Shown here: positions 53,834 through 63,375 of the stretch, piece by piece
Layout of the letters: the number at the start of each line of letters is the position of its first letter
Position numbering within the stretch: position 1 is the first letter of the stretch
Source of the DNA: Alkalihalobacterium chitinilyticum
GTDB lineage: Bacteria; Bacillota; Bacilli; Bacillales; Bacillaceae_F
Length of the DNA stretch: 64,000 nt
Reading direction: 5' to 3'
NCBI RefSeq assembly: GCF_029028005.1
Contig: NZ_JAOTPO010000010.1
Coordinates: 1-64,000 of the forward strand
The notes under the pieces: model-generated
Told to the model about the DNA's origin: nothing
Seen by the model: the letters and a program-made list of their open reading frames with translations, nothing else
Databases searched by the model: none
Program-made: the position numbers and the translations under genes

Positions 53834-54517
53834 ATGAACAAATTTCAAAAGGCTTTAATCGGAACAGCATTATCTGCAACATTAATCGCGGGTGTAGGAG
53901 TAGGGACGTATTCGAGTTGGACTGATGGGCAAACGTTAGCCTCTCTAAGTAACCCTGCAGCTGATATGGCTGTTTTAAAATTAGATCTTGAGACCGATAG
54001 AGGTATTGTTAATGGTGACACTGAATTTAAAATTTTTAGTGATGAAGATAATCTAGCATTACTTCCAGGTGAAACGGCATCTGCAAATCCATTCTTTATT
54101 TCAAATAATGGTAATCGTGCATTCGATCTTGATGTGAGCTATAATGGAACAACTAACCATTTTAATTTTAGACTAGATAATACAGGAATAGTAGGTAATA
54201 GAGAACTTTTCGATCCTTTTATTGTAACAGTTGATTATACTTTCCTTGATGCAGAAGGAAATGTTAAGAAAGTTGAAACGGTAAGTGGAAGACTCTCAGA
54301 TAATGATACGTATTCATTATTAGCAAGAGGTCAACGCCATAATATTAATCCATTAGCTAAGAATAAAACATTGTTACCAAACGAGAAAATTAAAGTTGAA
54401 ATGTCTTTAAAACTAGCTGAAAATGCAACTAATGAATATCAAGGTAAGAAAATTAGTGCAACGTTCTCTGCAAAAGCAACTCAAAATACACAGAGGTTAG
54501 AAGCAGGTAGAGAATAA
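53834..54517 (+). CDS. TasA/CalY (camelysin)-family matrix protein
   Basis: The 227-residue exported protein opens MNKFQKALIGTALSATLIAG, then VGVGTYSSWTD, the signal and cleavage pattern typical of SipW substrates. The mature region is a beta-sandwich with the family blocks FKIFSDEDNLALLPGETASANPFF (core LLPGETAS), IDLDVSYN-type FDLDVSYNG and LPNEKIKVEMSLKL. TasA forms the main biofilm fibre in B. subtilis; CalY/camelysin is its B. cereus relative and was first described as a metalloprotease. AGGAGG precedes the ATG. A partial terminator follows, so this gene should be expressed more than the one after it. Confidence 0.9.
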   Translation: MNKFQKALIGTALSATLIAGVGVGTYSSWTDGQTLASLSNPAADMAVLKLDLETDRGIVNGDTEFKIFSDEDNLALLPGETASANPFFISNNGNRAFDLDVSYNGTTNHFNFRLDNTGIVGNRELFDPFIVTVDYTFLDAEGNVKKVETVSGRLSDNDTYSLLARGQRHNINPLAKNKTLLPNEKIKVEMSLKLAENATNEYQGKKISATFSAKATQNTQRLEAGRE

Positions 54518-54534
54518 TTAATAGGTGAATAAAT

Positions 54535-54564
54535 AAAGAACCAGTGAAACATCTGGTTCTTTTT
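54535..54564 (+). terminator. terminator between tasA-like gene and next gene
   Basis: AAAGAACCAG (54535-54544) pairs perfectly with CTGGTTCTTT (54553-54562), followed by a short T run. The AAAGGAGG of the next gene begins only three bases later. Confidence 0.75.
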
Positions 54565-54582
54565 CCAAAGGAGGAAAATGCC

Positions 54583-55560
54583 TTGAAAAAATTTATTTTT
54601 GTATTCTTGACCATTTTCTTCATCGGTCCGTTTACATCTAAGGTCGATGCACTTTTTACCAGTGAAGCTTCCTTTATTGCTACACCAATCTATACAGCTA
54701 CAACTTCTAACCTTTTAGACTATAGGATCCATGATATAGTCTACGAAGAAGGTGGGCATGTATCTGCTCAACTAACGCTAACAAATAAAGTGAACAGTCA
54801 AATACCGATTATGTTAGAAGGTAATTACACTAACTTCAGTAAAACAAAGTTTAATCTTGCACCTAATTCTAATAAAACAATAGAAGTTAACTTACTAGTT
54901 CCTGAGGGTAAATCTAAAAAGGTAAAAAACACCTTTCAATTAATTGGATTTACCGGTGGTTATATTAATGAACATTTAACTGTAGAATATAACGTAGAAA
55001 AGCTTATATATCCTGAGGAAACATTAGAGGTGCCAGAACAAGAAAATACAGAAAAGGAAGATCTTTCGGGTAATGAAGGCATAGAACATGAACATGAGCA
55101 TGAGCATGTAAGTAGTGAGGGCATTAAAGAAAATGATAGCTCAAACGAGAGTGAGGATTTACCTAAGACTACAGAAGAACCCCTTAATACAAGTGAACAA
55201 GGGACCGATGAAGTAGACAGTGAAGAAATTATTAGTGATGTTGAGGTAGTAACGGTTGCCTCTCTAAGCTATAATTCAGAACAAGAAGTACTTATAGATT
55301 GTTCAGAGAGAGGCAATGATGCAGAAGTAACTGAAAATGAGAAGGAATATGTAGAACTTCAAGAGCCGAATATGATAGAAACTGATAAAACACAACTAAA
55401 ATATAGAGAAGTAAAATGCAAAAATAAAGATTCTATGCCGGTTCAATCTGAAGAAGAAACTTCTAAAGTAATAGCAGTCAGAAAAAGTGAAAAGCTTGAG
55501 TTGGAAGAAGTTAAAGAAGATAACAGTGAACAAGAGAATATTATTATCGATGAGCAATAA
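54583..55560 (+). CDS. secreted acidic protein with His-Glu repeat
   Basis: The 325-residue protein starts with TTG after AAAGGAGG. A signal peptide (KKFIFVFLTIFFIGPF, cut near residue 23) is followed by a beta-rich domain (~25-145) that resembles a matrix or fibre-associated sandwich. A long, strongly acidic, disordered tail follows. The tail has an alternating His-Glu run at ~168-175 and two cysteines farther on. Such tails can bind metal ions or the wall. I do not recognise a family. Position in the sipW-tasA operon suggests a matrix accessory or anchoring role comparable to TapA, without sequence similarity that I can see. Confidence 0.75.
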   Translation: MKKFIFVFLTIFFIGPFTSKVDALFTSEASFIATPIYTATTSNLLDYRIHDIVYEEGGHVSAQLTLTNKVNSQIPIMLEGNYTNFSKTKFNLAPNSNKTIEVNLLVPEGKSKKVKNTFQLIGFTGGYINEHLTVEYNVEKLIYPEETLEVPEQENTEKEDLSGNEGIEHEHEHEHVSSEGIKENDSSNESEDLPKTTEEPLNTSEQGTDEVDSEEIISDVEVVTVASLSYNSEQEVLIDCSERGNDAEVTENEKEYVELQEPNMIETDKTQLKYREVKCKNKDSMPVQSEEETSKVIAVRKSEKLELEEVKEDNSEQENIIIDEQ

Positions 55561-55585
55561 ATTAACGAGACAATTAAAGAAATAG

Positions 55586-55629
55586 AGAGGATAGTACCTG
55601 TAGCACCTATCAGGTATTATCCTCTTTAT
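55586..55629 (+). terminator. terminator of the matrix operon; rest of 55561-55844 gap
   Basis: Fifteen pairs (55586-55600 with 55611-55625, one wobble) precede TTATT. Between here and 55845 I see no other feature. Confidence 0.88.
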
Positions 55630-55844
55630 TGTTGATTTTTTTATAGAAGCAATCAATTCCAGCAAATTTCGGACTATTTTTCTAAGTATTGTTATTCCCT
55701 GTATAGTTGATCTCCCATACCAATGTTAAGTTATCTTCATGAACTGAAGGTAATGTGAATGTTATTTCAGTCCTCCAGTGCGTTAACACACCCTAAAAAC
55801 TAAATACCACCTACCACTTCGTCACCTCATCTAACTGCTACCGA

Positions 55845-56051
55845 CTAACGACTATCCACTTCTTTCACATAATAAGAAAACCCATCTCCAACAGCCCCAT
55901 TAATTTCGGTTACATTGCCTTCTTGATCTTTTATAACAGCTTTTCCGAGTTTCACTTTTTTATATAATGCTTCATCAGCTTTCAAAAGTGCGTGCTTCAG
56001 TTTTGCCCCATAAAAAATCTCGATAGGAACATCGTTCACTTTAATTCTCAA
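55845..56051 (-). CDS. hypothetical small protein, 68 aa
   Basis: The protein begins MRIKVNDVPIEIFYGAKLKH and has the strand-strand-helix-strand course of a small beta-grasp-like fold. I cannot name the family. AAGGAG is eight bases before TTG 56051; the GTG at 56060 is too close to it. It is a stand-alone gene between the matrix operon and the nucleotidase. Confidence 0.6.
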   Translation of the reverse strand: MRIKVNDVPIEIFYGAKLKHALLKADEALYKKVKLGKAVIKDQEGNVTEINGAVGDGFSYYVKEVDSR

Positions 56052-56388
56052 CAGGAACACTCCTTCTAAAAATATGCATTCATTTTACAGTCTTTAATGA
56101 CAAAGTCCAAATATTAGATGATAATCGCTAACTAGTTAAGAGTCGATGAGCGATTTTAGCCATAAAGCCAGCACCTAATTACTGCTACAAAAGATAAATC
56201 ATGTACGAAAGGTAGTCACTAAGCAGTAGATTAATACTTTAGTCGTGATGTTAGAAGTAACTGACTAGCACTAAACGATCATTTATATGATTTATACGAA
56301 AATTTACAAAAAATTAATTAAGAGCACATACTAATGGTTTAGTATTGTATGTGCTGTCAGAATAAAAAACAATTTCAGGAGGGATACA
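56052..56388. other. upstream region of the 5'-nucleotidase gene
   Basis: TTTATA (56282), TTTATA (56291) and TTTACA (56303) are loosely 11-bp-spaced PhoP-box-like hexamers. A hairpin, AGCACATAC/GTATGTGCT, lies near 56322-56354. Both could be regulatory, but neither is decisive. Confidence 0.35.
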
Positions 56389-59300
56389 ATGATTTCTTTT
56401 ACAAAGAATAATAGAAAAATGTATTCTATTATTTTAGTATTCGCAATGTTGTTTTATTCATTATTTGGGTCGATAGGAACAATTAGTGCAAACACAACAG
56501 TGAATTCGAACGATAACATCGTAGAATTAAAAATACTCCATACGAACGACATTCACTCACACATCAATCCATTAGGGAAAGCTGCTGCATACATTAATAA
56601 AGAACGATCTGCAGCGACTCATTCACTTTACTTAGATGCAGGGGACATCTTTAGTGGAAACCCTGTAGTAGATTTAAACAATGGTAAACCAATCATTGAA
56701 ATACTTAACATGATGAACTTAGACGCTATGGCTTTCGGTAACCATGATTTTGATTATGGACAAGCTGAGACAATTGATAGAATAAAAGAGTCTAACTTCC
56801 CTTGGTTAAGCGCGAACATGACGGTAACGGAAGAGGCGATGGAAGGATTTCCACAGCCTGAGCCATACACAGTGTTTGTGCAAGACGGGTTAAGAATAGG
56901 TGTATTCTCATTAATTGAAACACCACCGTCCACAGCTCCAGTGAACATTGCAGGTATTAACTTTCACAATCCTATTGCAACTGCAAAAGAATATGGAACA
57001 TTAAAAGAAGACGAGGATTTAGATGTTCTTATCGCACTTACTCACCAAGGTTATAGTGAGGATAGAAGATTAGCAGAAGCCGTTGATTTCTTTGATGTCA
57101 TAATCGGTGGTCACTCTCACACAGCGTTAGCAGCGCCGGCAGTAGTAAACGGTACTCCTGTGTTCCAAGTTGGTTCCAACGCATTAAACGTGGGTAACTT
57201 AACGTTAAAAGTAGATACAGAAAAGAGAGAAGTAGTAGAAGTAACAGGTTTTAGTCAACCTGTACATGAATTAACTGAAGTAGACGAAGCAATCCAAGAA
57301 AGAATTGATTACCATAATTCAAAAATGGACGAAGTTTTAGGAGTAGTTATTGGTCACTCTACAACAGGATTATCACGTGATGGTCGTACTGTTAGAGACG
57401 CTCCACTAGGAAACTTCTGGACGGATGCAATGAGACACTCTGTTAATGCAGACGCTGCATTAACAAACAACGGTGGAATTCGTGATAGCATTCCAGCTGG
57501 TGACATTACAAAAGGCCACATTTACACAGTAGAGCCATTTGCTAATGAAATTATGGAATATGAGATGACAGGACAAGCACTGAAAGACGTTATCGAATTT
57601 TCTTATAATCGTCGTAACTCAGTAGATTTACAAACTTCAGGATTAACTTACAAAGTATTAACTAACACAGTTGGTCAATTAATAGATTTAGAACTTATGA
57701 TTGATGGCCAGCCTATTGATTTAGAGAAGAAATATAGAGTAGCAGTAGCTGACTATATTGGTTCTGGCGGTGGAGGTTACAACTTCGTAGGAGAAGTAAT
57801 TACTCCTGATGCTGGTTACATGACAGACGCAATGATTGAATATGCGGAGTACCGTACAGCAAAAGGTGAAAAACTTGATTACGTTTCAGAAGGACGTATT
57901 AAAGTAGAAGTTGGAGACCCTTCTGCAATTGGAAATGTAATTGGTTCAACGGAAAAAGGATTGAATGATTCTTTCAATAAAAAGGGAGATTCAGGGTTAG
58001 GGAACCTTTACGCTGACTCAGTTCGTGCCATTGCTTCTACAGATGTTGGTTTATTAAACAACTCTTCTGTATCTGGTACAATTCCAGCAGGTGATATTAC
58101 AGATGCACAAATTCAATTTCTAGATAGCTTTGGTAACGAAGTTGTAGCTGTAACTACTACAGTAGAAAGATTAAAAGAAGTATTAGTTACCCAAGCAGAT
58201 TTTCATAATGGTGTTGACTTACAAGTTTCGGGTATTAAATATGAGTTAGTTAAAGAGAATGGTAAATTTGTAGATGTTAAAGTAATGAACGAGGCTGGAG
58301 AAGTTTTATCAGACTCTACGGAACTAACAGCTGCATACAACGACTTTATGCATGGCCGCGGTTTTTATAACTTAGGTGCTGAAGTAATTGACACGTACGG
58401 CAAAGTTTGGGAGTCAGTAATTGAGTTCGTAACAAACCACGACGGCCCAATCGATTACGAAGAAGGTTCTCGTATTACTATTTCAGGTGAAGAACCAGCA
58501 CCAGGTAACCCTGGCGATCTACCAGAAGGAGTTATGACGGTAGCTGAGGCAATTGCGAATAACTCTGGAGAAGGTATAGTTCAAGGATATATTGTAGGAA
58601 CGAACAATGTGTTTGACGGTGAATTTACAGTAGCGACAAACATCGCTTTAGCAGATGATCCTAATGAAAAATCTTTGGCAAAAACATTACCTGTTCAATT
58701 GCCGAATACTTCGATAAGAACAGACTTAAATCTAGTCGATAATCCAGAAAACCTAGGTAAGTTAGTTCATATTACTGGTGATTTATCAGCTTATTTCTCA
58801 AGACCTGGATTACGTAATGCAAGAGCTTATGAATTCGTAGAAACTCCAGAGCCTTCTAATAAGTTAGAGGATATTCGCACACTTGCTCAAGGTACAACCG
58901 TTGAAGCAACAGGTATCGTAACTTCTACACCTGGAGCATGGGGTAACAAAGGTTTCTATATTCAAGATGAAACTGCAGGTTTATATGTATTCGTTCCAAC
59001 TAATTATAGTGGAAATTTTGATGTAAAAGCTGGTGATGAAGTTACTGTTAATGGTAAACTGGGCAATTTCAATGGGGAACTTCAAGTAACAGATGTTACA
59101 AATATAATGGTTAACAGTTCGAACAACGATTTACCTGGGGCGTTAAATTTAACACCAGGTCAAGTTTCTAAAGATAACGAAGCACAAATTGTTACACTTG
59201 AAGGAGTTACAATTACTGAATTAGCTCCATCTGGAACATTTGGAACTTTTGAATTCAAAGCAGTGAAAGGTGAAGAATCTGTAGTTATTCGCGTAGATAA

Positions 59301-60378
59301 CCGTACAGGCTTACACTTTAACGATTTCACATTTGAAAATGGCGATATCGTAACTGTCACTGGTGCATCCAGCGTATTTAACAATACAATTCAAGTAAAG
59401 CCTCGTCATGCAGGCGATATTATTGAATACGTTGAAGTAGGAGAGCCGATTATTGAAAAAATCTCAATTGCTGAAGCACGCTCGGTTGCTACGGGTACTG
59501 AAGTGACTGTAGAAGCAACGGTTACAACCACACCAGGTGGCTGGGGCCAAAAAGGATTTTACATCCAAGATGAAACAGCTGGGATCTATGTCTTCCAAAA
59601 TAGCTTTGATGTTAAAAAAGGTGATATCGTTCGCATAACGGGAACAAAAGGGGCCTTTAATCAAGAGCTTCAAATATCAAACGTAACATCACTAGAAGTA
59701 ATTGGAAAAGGAGAATTACCTTTACCTCTTCCATTATCACCAGCACAAGCATCAACTGAAAATGAAGCACAGCTTGTCATGTTAGAAGAAGTTGTTATTA
59801 CTGACCTAAAGAGTATAAATAGCTTTGGTACGTTTGAGTTTACGGCAGTAAAAGATGGAGAGACAGTCATTGTTCGTGTCGATAACCGTACAGGACTGAA
59901 GTTTGATGATTTTGCATTTACGAATGGCGATGTCGTCTCTATTACTGGGATCTCGAGCCGTTTCAATAATACAATTCAAGTGAAACCACGCGGAGCAGAG
60001 GATATTATTGAAAGACATGCAAAGGCTGATAAGATCAACGTATCTTTAACGGATGGAAAAGAAAATGAAGTTCACTCATTAGCAAGAAACTTAAAAATTA
60101 ATGTAAGTGCAGCGATCGAGAATCATTCAAAAGAAGTGAACGGAACAAAAGATTACATCGTTTCAGTTCGATTGATTGACAAGCATGGTCGTGTTCAGTT
60201 TTCTCACATTGATGTTACAACTGTAGCTTCAGGAAGTCATGAAACTGTAAATTCTGAAGTCATTGTACCTCCAAATCATAACGGTCAACGCTACACGTTA
60301 GAAGTAGTCGTTTATGAAGGCAATAATAGAACAGAACTAGAATATAATAAGAAATTAATTGAACATAAAATCAAGTAA
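56389..60378 (+). CDS. secreted multidomain 5'-nucleotidase with OB-fold repeats
   Basis: This 1329-residue exported phosphoesterase has a signal peptide (~1-35) and a UshA-like metallophosphatase domain (~45-290; LHTNDIHSH, LDAGDIFSG, FGNHDFDYG, GGHSHT). A 5'-nucleotidase C-terminal domain follows (~315-500, TNNGGIRDSI, SGGGGYNF), then a second, divergent copy of that domain (~525-700). Next comes a DUF6359-type segment (~715-815) and two similar YhcR-type OB-fold modules (~820-1010 and ~1015-1200), each with KGFYIQDETAG and NNTIQVKPR. A beta-domain ends the protein. It would release phosphate and nucleosides from extracellular nucleotides. CAGGAGGG precedes the ATG. No LPxTG anchor is present. 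Confidence 0.93.
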   Translation: MISFTKNNRKMYSIILVFAMLFYSLFGSIGTISANTTVNSNDNIVELKILHTNDIHSHINPLGKAAAYINKERSAATHSLYLDAGDIFSGNPVVDLNNGKPIIEILNMMNLDAMAFGNHDFDYGQAETIDRIKESNFPWLSANMTVTEEAMEGFPQPEPYTVFVQDGLRIGVFSLIETPPSTAPVNIAGINFHNPIATAKEYGTLKEDEDLDVLIALTHQGYSEDRRLAEAVDFFDVIIGGHSHTALAAPAVVNGTPVFQVGSNALNVGNLTLKVDTEKREVVEVTGFSQPVHELTEVDEAIQERIDYHNSKMDEVLGVVIGHSTTGLSRDGRTVRDAPLGNFWTDAMRHSVNADAALTNNGGIRDSIPAGDITKGHIYTVEPFANEIMEYEMTGQALKDVIEFSYNRRNSVDLQTSGLTYKVLTNTVGQLIDLELMIDGQPIDLEKKYRVAVADYIGSGGGGYNFVGEVITPDAGYMTDAMIEYAEYRTAKGEKLDYVSEGRIKVEVGDPSAIGNVIGSTEKGLNDSFNKKGDSGLGNLYADSVRAIASTDVGLLNNSSVSGTIPAGDITDAQIQFLDSFGNEVVAVTTTVERLKEVLVTQADFHNGVDLQVSGIKYELVKENGKFVDVKVMNEAGEVLSDSTELTAAYNDFMHGRGFYNLGAEVIDTYGKVWESVIEFVTNHDGPIDYEEGSRITISGEEPAPGNPGDLPEGVMTVAEAIANNSGEGIVQGYIVGTNNVFDGEFTVATNIALADDPNEKSLAKTLPVQLPNTSIRTDLNLVDNPENLGKLVHITGDLSAYFSRPGLRNARAYEFVETPEPSNKLEDIRTLAQGTTVEATGIVTSTPGAWGNKGFYIQDETAGLYVFVPTNYSGNFDVKAGDEVTVNGKLGNFNGELQVTDVTNIMVNSSNNDLPGALNLTPGQVSKDNEAQIVTLEGVTITELAPSGTFGTFEFKAVKGEESVVIRVDNRTGLHFNDFTFENGDIVTVTGASSVFNNTIQVKPRHAGDIIEYVEVGEPIIEKISIAEARSVATGTEVTVEATVTTTPGGWGQKGFYIQDETAGIYVFQNSFDVKKGDIVRITGTKGAFNQELQISNVTSLEVIGKGELPLPLPLSPAQASTENEAQLVMLEEVVITDLKSINSFGTFEFTAVKDGETVIVRVDNRTGLKFDDFAFTNGDVVSITGISSRFNNTIQVKPRGAEDIIERHAKADKINVSLTDGKENEVHSLARNLKINVSAAIENHSKEVNGTKDYIVSVRLIDKHGRVQFSHIDVTTVASGSHETVNSEVIVPPNHNGQRYTLEVVVYEGNNRTELEYNKKLIEHKIK

Positions 60379-60382
60379 GTAT

Positions 60383-60433
60383 AAAGAAGTCTAGTTCCTT
60401 AATATCTACTATTAGGGAGCTAGACTTCTTTTG
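60383..60433. terminator. bidirectional terminator
   Basis: AAAGAAGTCTAG (60383-60394) pairs perfectly with 60420-60431, with further inner pairing CCTTAATA/TATTAGGG. It lies between convergent genes. Confidence 0.88.
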
Positions 60434-60576
60434 GTGTATTATTTTTATCCCATTTAACTGGCGCTATGACTTCTACTTCAAGCCTTTGTGGAATTAAAGC
60501 CAGTAGAAACCTGATTGGTTTAACTTTCAGTGGGGGTTGAAGATCACGCTCACTAAAGAGTTTCACTTTATATATA

Positions 60577-61107
60577 TTACTTGAAAGACAGTCTCTTAGC
60601 TGTTTCCAAATACACGTTAAACTCACTAAATACATTTTCTACCAATTCTTTACCATCGCTAGTTAACATTCGTTGCTCGCTATCAAAATGAACGGGGTCT
60701 AAGACGAGTTGGCGAGGAATGGCATTGCCGTATAACCCCCGGACGACCGTCCTCATGTTGTTTAAGGCATTGATACCGCCTTTACCGCCACCTGCAACAG
60801 CGATTAAAGCAACGGGTTTATTTTTGAAGTGGTCACCGCCAAGGAAATCTAGCATATTTTTTAATGCGCCGCTCATTCCTGAATGATACTCTGGTGTACA
60901 TAAAATAAAGCCTTCTGCTTCTAGTGCCATTTCTTTTAATTGCTTTACTTCTTGCATGTCTTGTTGGTCTTTTTCTCCATTGTATAGAGGAAGTGAGAAG
61001 TCGCTTAAATCTATATAGTTTGTATTATGCGTATGAGCTAAGTGTGAAGCTAATATACGTGTTCTTCCGTGCTTTCTTGGTGTTCCGTTTATAACTAATA
61101 CATTCAT
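60577..61107 (-). CDS. NADPH-dependent FMN reductase
   Basis: This 176-residue flavodoxin-fold reductase has the FMN phosphate-binding start LVINGTPRKHGRTR and the pattern CTPEYHSGMSGALKNMLDFLGG typical of the FMN_red family. Members reduce quinones, azo dyes or flavins. AGGAGAG precedes the ATG. It is transcribed away from the nucleotidase and has no obvious operon partner; the pair at 61.2-63.4 kb lies 140 bp upstream on the same strand. Confidence 0.9.
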   Translation of the reverse strand: MNVLVINGTPRKHGRTRILASHLAHTHNTNYIDLSDFSLPLYNGEKDQQDMQEVKQLKEMALEAEGFILCTPEYHSGMSGALKNMLDFLGGDHFKNKPVALIAVAGGGKGGINALNNMRTVVRGLYGNAIPRQLVLDPVHFDSEQRMLTSDGKELVENVFSEFNVYLETAKRLSFK

Positions 61108-61249
61108 TATTTTTCTCTCCTATGCTCGTTGTCTATAGTATTATTATATAAAAAAATAATAGCTAGATCATCCGTGAAAGGATTGAAATTTTACTAGAGA
61201 AATAGACGGAAAAAGGCTGAAATCTTTCTACAACTTTTGAATGAGATCT

Positions 61250-61882
61250 TTATTTAAGTCCATGCTTAATCGCATAAAGGGCAGCTTGTGTTCGGTCGGA
61301 CAATTCAAGTTTACTTAAAAGATTGGAGACATGTGTTTTTACCGTTTTTTCTGTGATAAAAAGTGTCGCCGCAATTTCCTTGTTGCTTTTTCCGTTTGTA
61401 ATTTCAAGCAGCACTTCTTTTTCTCGCTTTGTTAGTGTATCAATTAATTGTTCTTCTTTTCCTCCAGACATATGCGTTAACACGTGATGTGTGACTTCTG
61501 GATGCAATTGACTCTGTCCGTTATAAACAGCTTTTATCGTTTTAACCAATTCATCTGGTTCAATGTCTTTTAGTTGGTAGCCGTTAGCTCCTGCTCGTAT
61601 AGCAGGAATGACATGGTCCTGATCGGAAAAACTCGTTAAAATAAGAATCTTTATCGTACGGTGCGTTTCTCTGATTTTTTTTGTTGCTTCAATTCCATCC
61701 ATTGTCGGCATGACCAAATCCATTAAGACGACGTCTGGATGTAATTCATTGACTTTGTTAATGGCATCCTGGCCATCGGTCGCTTCGCCAATTATTTCAA
61801 TGTCTGATTGCATATCTAGAAAAAAGCGTAATCCTCTACGTACCACATGGTGGTCATCCGCAATGAGAATACGAATGGTCAT
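61250..61882 (-). CDS. NarL-type response regulator, YhcZ/AirR-like
   Basis: A receiver domain (RILIADDHHVVRRG, acceptor D55 in LMDLVMP, YQLKDI) and a LuxR-type HTH (LTKREKEVLLEITNGKSN, KTVKTHVSNLL) make up 210 residues. ATG 61888 is only two or three bases from the GGAG box, so the ATG two codons later is preferred. It follows its kinase gene by 12 bp. Confidence 0.92.
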   Translation of the reverse strand: MTIRILIADDHHVVRRGLRFFLDMQSDIEIIGEATDGQDAINKVNELHPDVVLMDLVMPTMDGIEATKKIRETHRTIKILILTSFSDQDHVIPAIRAGANGYQLKDIEPDELVKTIKAVYNGQSQLHPEVTHHVLTHMSGGKEEQLIDTLTKREKEVLLEITNGKSNKEIAATLFITEKTVKTHVSNLLSKLELSDRTQAALYAIKHGLK

Positions 61883-61894
61883 TTTCATCTCTCC

Positions 61895-63355
61895 TTACAT
61901 AGGGAAAGAAATAGATAGAACGGTTCCTTTTCCTACGGTTGTATTCATTTGAAAGGATCCTCCAAGCAGTTCGACTCGTTCCCTCATACTAGAGAGACCG
62001 ATGGAAGCACCATTTTTGACGGTATCAGGGTCAAACCCAATTCCTTCATCTTCTATTATCATATTGACTTGCTTTCTTCCGGCTTGAACGTTTATTTTCG
62101 CTCTAGATGTATGCGCATGCTTTTTAATATTATTTAATGCTTCTTGTCCAACACGCCACAGGCACTCTTCAATTGAATGAGGTACATTGAGCACTCCGGA
62201 TAACTCGACGTTGACGTTTAATTTTAACATGTCACCATAGGACTTTAATGCACTTATGACCCCATTTTCTAAACCAGATGGCCGCAACTGCCAAATGAGA
62301 CTTCGCATTTCCTGAAGGGCTTCTTGTGATAATTCTTGGATGTAGGACAGGGAGTTGTGCAGCTTATCCAAGTCTTTTAAGTCTTTCATACCGCGAGCTG
62401 TAAGAGAAAGTGAGAATAATAGCTGATTGACTGAATCATGTAAGTCTCTTGCGAGTCGATTACGTTCTTGGATGAGGGCAATCTCTCGTGATTTTGCTTC
62501 AATCCGTGTATTTTCAAATAAAATACCAAGATGGTGACTTAGCTTTTGGATGATTTCGTTATCGATTGAATCAAGTTGTTCATGTGAAATGGTTAATTTT
62601 CCACTCGTTTCACCAATCTGGAACGGTTTTTCTATCGTATGAAGGGGTTTGTTTGTAATCGGCTGTATGGCTGCTTTTAGTTGGTTGCATTGCAGTTCTA
62701 TTCCGGACCAGAAAAATGCACGGTATATTTCATTCACAGCACAATGTATTAGATCTTCTTCGGTTGCTCGCTGGGCGTTAAGGTTGGCGCTGAATTGACC
62801 TAACGTTTGATAGAGTTCGGCACGTTTTTGTTCATTATGGTATAGTTTCATTCGTTTAATGGCGGTTCCGATTTGAAAGGCAACGGCCTCTAGCAAATCT
62901 AGCTCATTTTTCTCAAAACGTGATTTATGGGGTGCTGCAACATTGAGCAGGCCGAAACGTTCGTCTCCTGCTTGAAGGGGAACCGTTGCATGGTGGGTGA
63001 TTTCGTTGGTTTCGCCCCATTGATATTTAATGGCATTTTCTATTCGTTTACAGCCGATAATATTAAATGCTCTATTTAAGGTATTGTCATTGTATTCTTT
63101 AATACACCAACAGTTTCCTTCGCACATCGGTTTTTTCGCTTGCCAGCTTAAGGCTGGGGGGAGGTCGATGTCAGCGACTAATTGATAGTTTCCTTCTGGA
63201 TCAATTAAGTAGATCCAACCCGTTTGTAGTTCGGTCACATGTAATAGTTCCTTTAAAACCGTTTGGAGCATTTCTTCCATGTTATTTCCTTGATTTAATG
63301 TTTCGGCAATCGCCTTAATCGTTTTTAACTTTGTCATCTCCTGATGGCGGTCCAC
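61895..63355 (-). CDS. GAF-domain sensor histidine kinase, YhcY/AirS-like
   Basis: This 486-residue cytoplasmic kinase has an N-terminal GAF domain (~20-170), a second GAF-like or linker region, a HisKA_3 domain with H306 in RDLHDSVNQLLF and an HATPase domain (GQEALNNIKKHA, DEGIGFD, GLSSMRERV). The first GAF domain holds four clustered cysteines (C78, C82, C84 and C102 in MCEGNCWC and IIGCKR). In staphylococcal AirS (YhcS), GAF cysteines bind a redox-active iron-sulphur cluster, so oxygen or redox sensing is plausible. The GTG start at 63355 has AAGGGGG at eight bases; the inner ATG at 63337 lacks spacing. Confidence 0.92.
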   Translation of the reverse strand: MDRHQEMTKLKTIKAIAETLNQGNNMEEMLQTVLKELLHVTELQTGWIYLIDPEGNYQLVADIDLPPALSWQAKKPMCEGNCWCIKEYNDNTLNRAFNIIGCKRIENAIKYQWGETNEITHHATVPLQAGDERFGLLNVAAPHKSRFEKNELDLLEAVAFQIGTAIKRMKLYHNEQKRAELYQTLGQFSANLNAQRATEEDLIHCAVNEIYRAFFWSGIELQCNQLKAAIQPITNKPLHTIEKPFQIGETSGKLTISHEQLDSIDNEIIQKLSHHLGILFENTRIEAKSREIALIQERNRLARDLHDSVNQLLFSLSLTARGMKDLKDLDKLHNSLSYIQELSQEALQEMRSLIWQLRPSGLENGVISALKSYGDMLKLNVNVELSGVLNVPHSIEECLWRVGQEALNNIKKHAHTSRAKINVQAGRKQVNMIIEDEGIGFDPDTVKNGASIGLSSMRERVELLGGSFQMNTTVGKGTVLSISFPM

Positions 63356-63375
63356 TTGTATACCCCCTTATAAAG

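Noticed and set aside
55396-55665. 89-codon minus-strand frame
   Set aside because: Phe/Tyr-rich shadow of the acidic tail of the matrix-operon gene.
60420-60566. 48-codon minus-strand frame starting GTG (FLLALIPQRLEVEVI region)
   Set aside because: Protein-like composition, but no ribosome site; its stop lies in the terminator stem and no family is recognised. Could be a gene tail relic.
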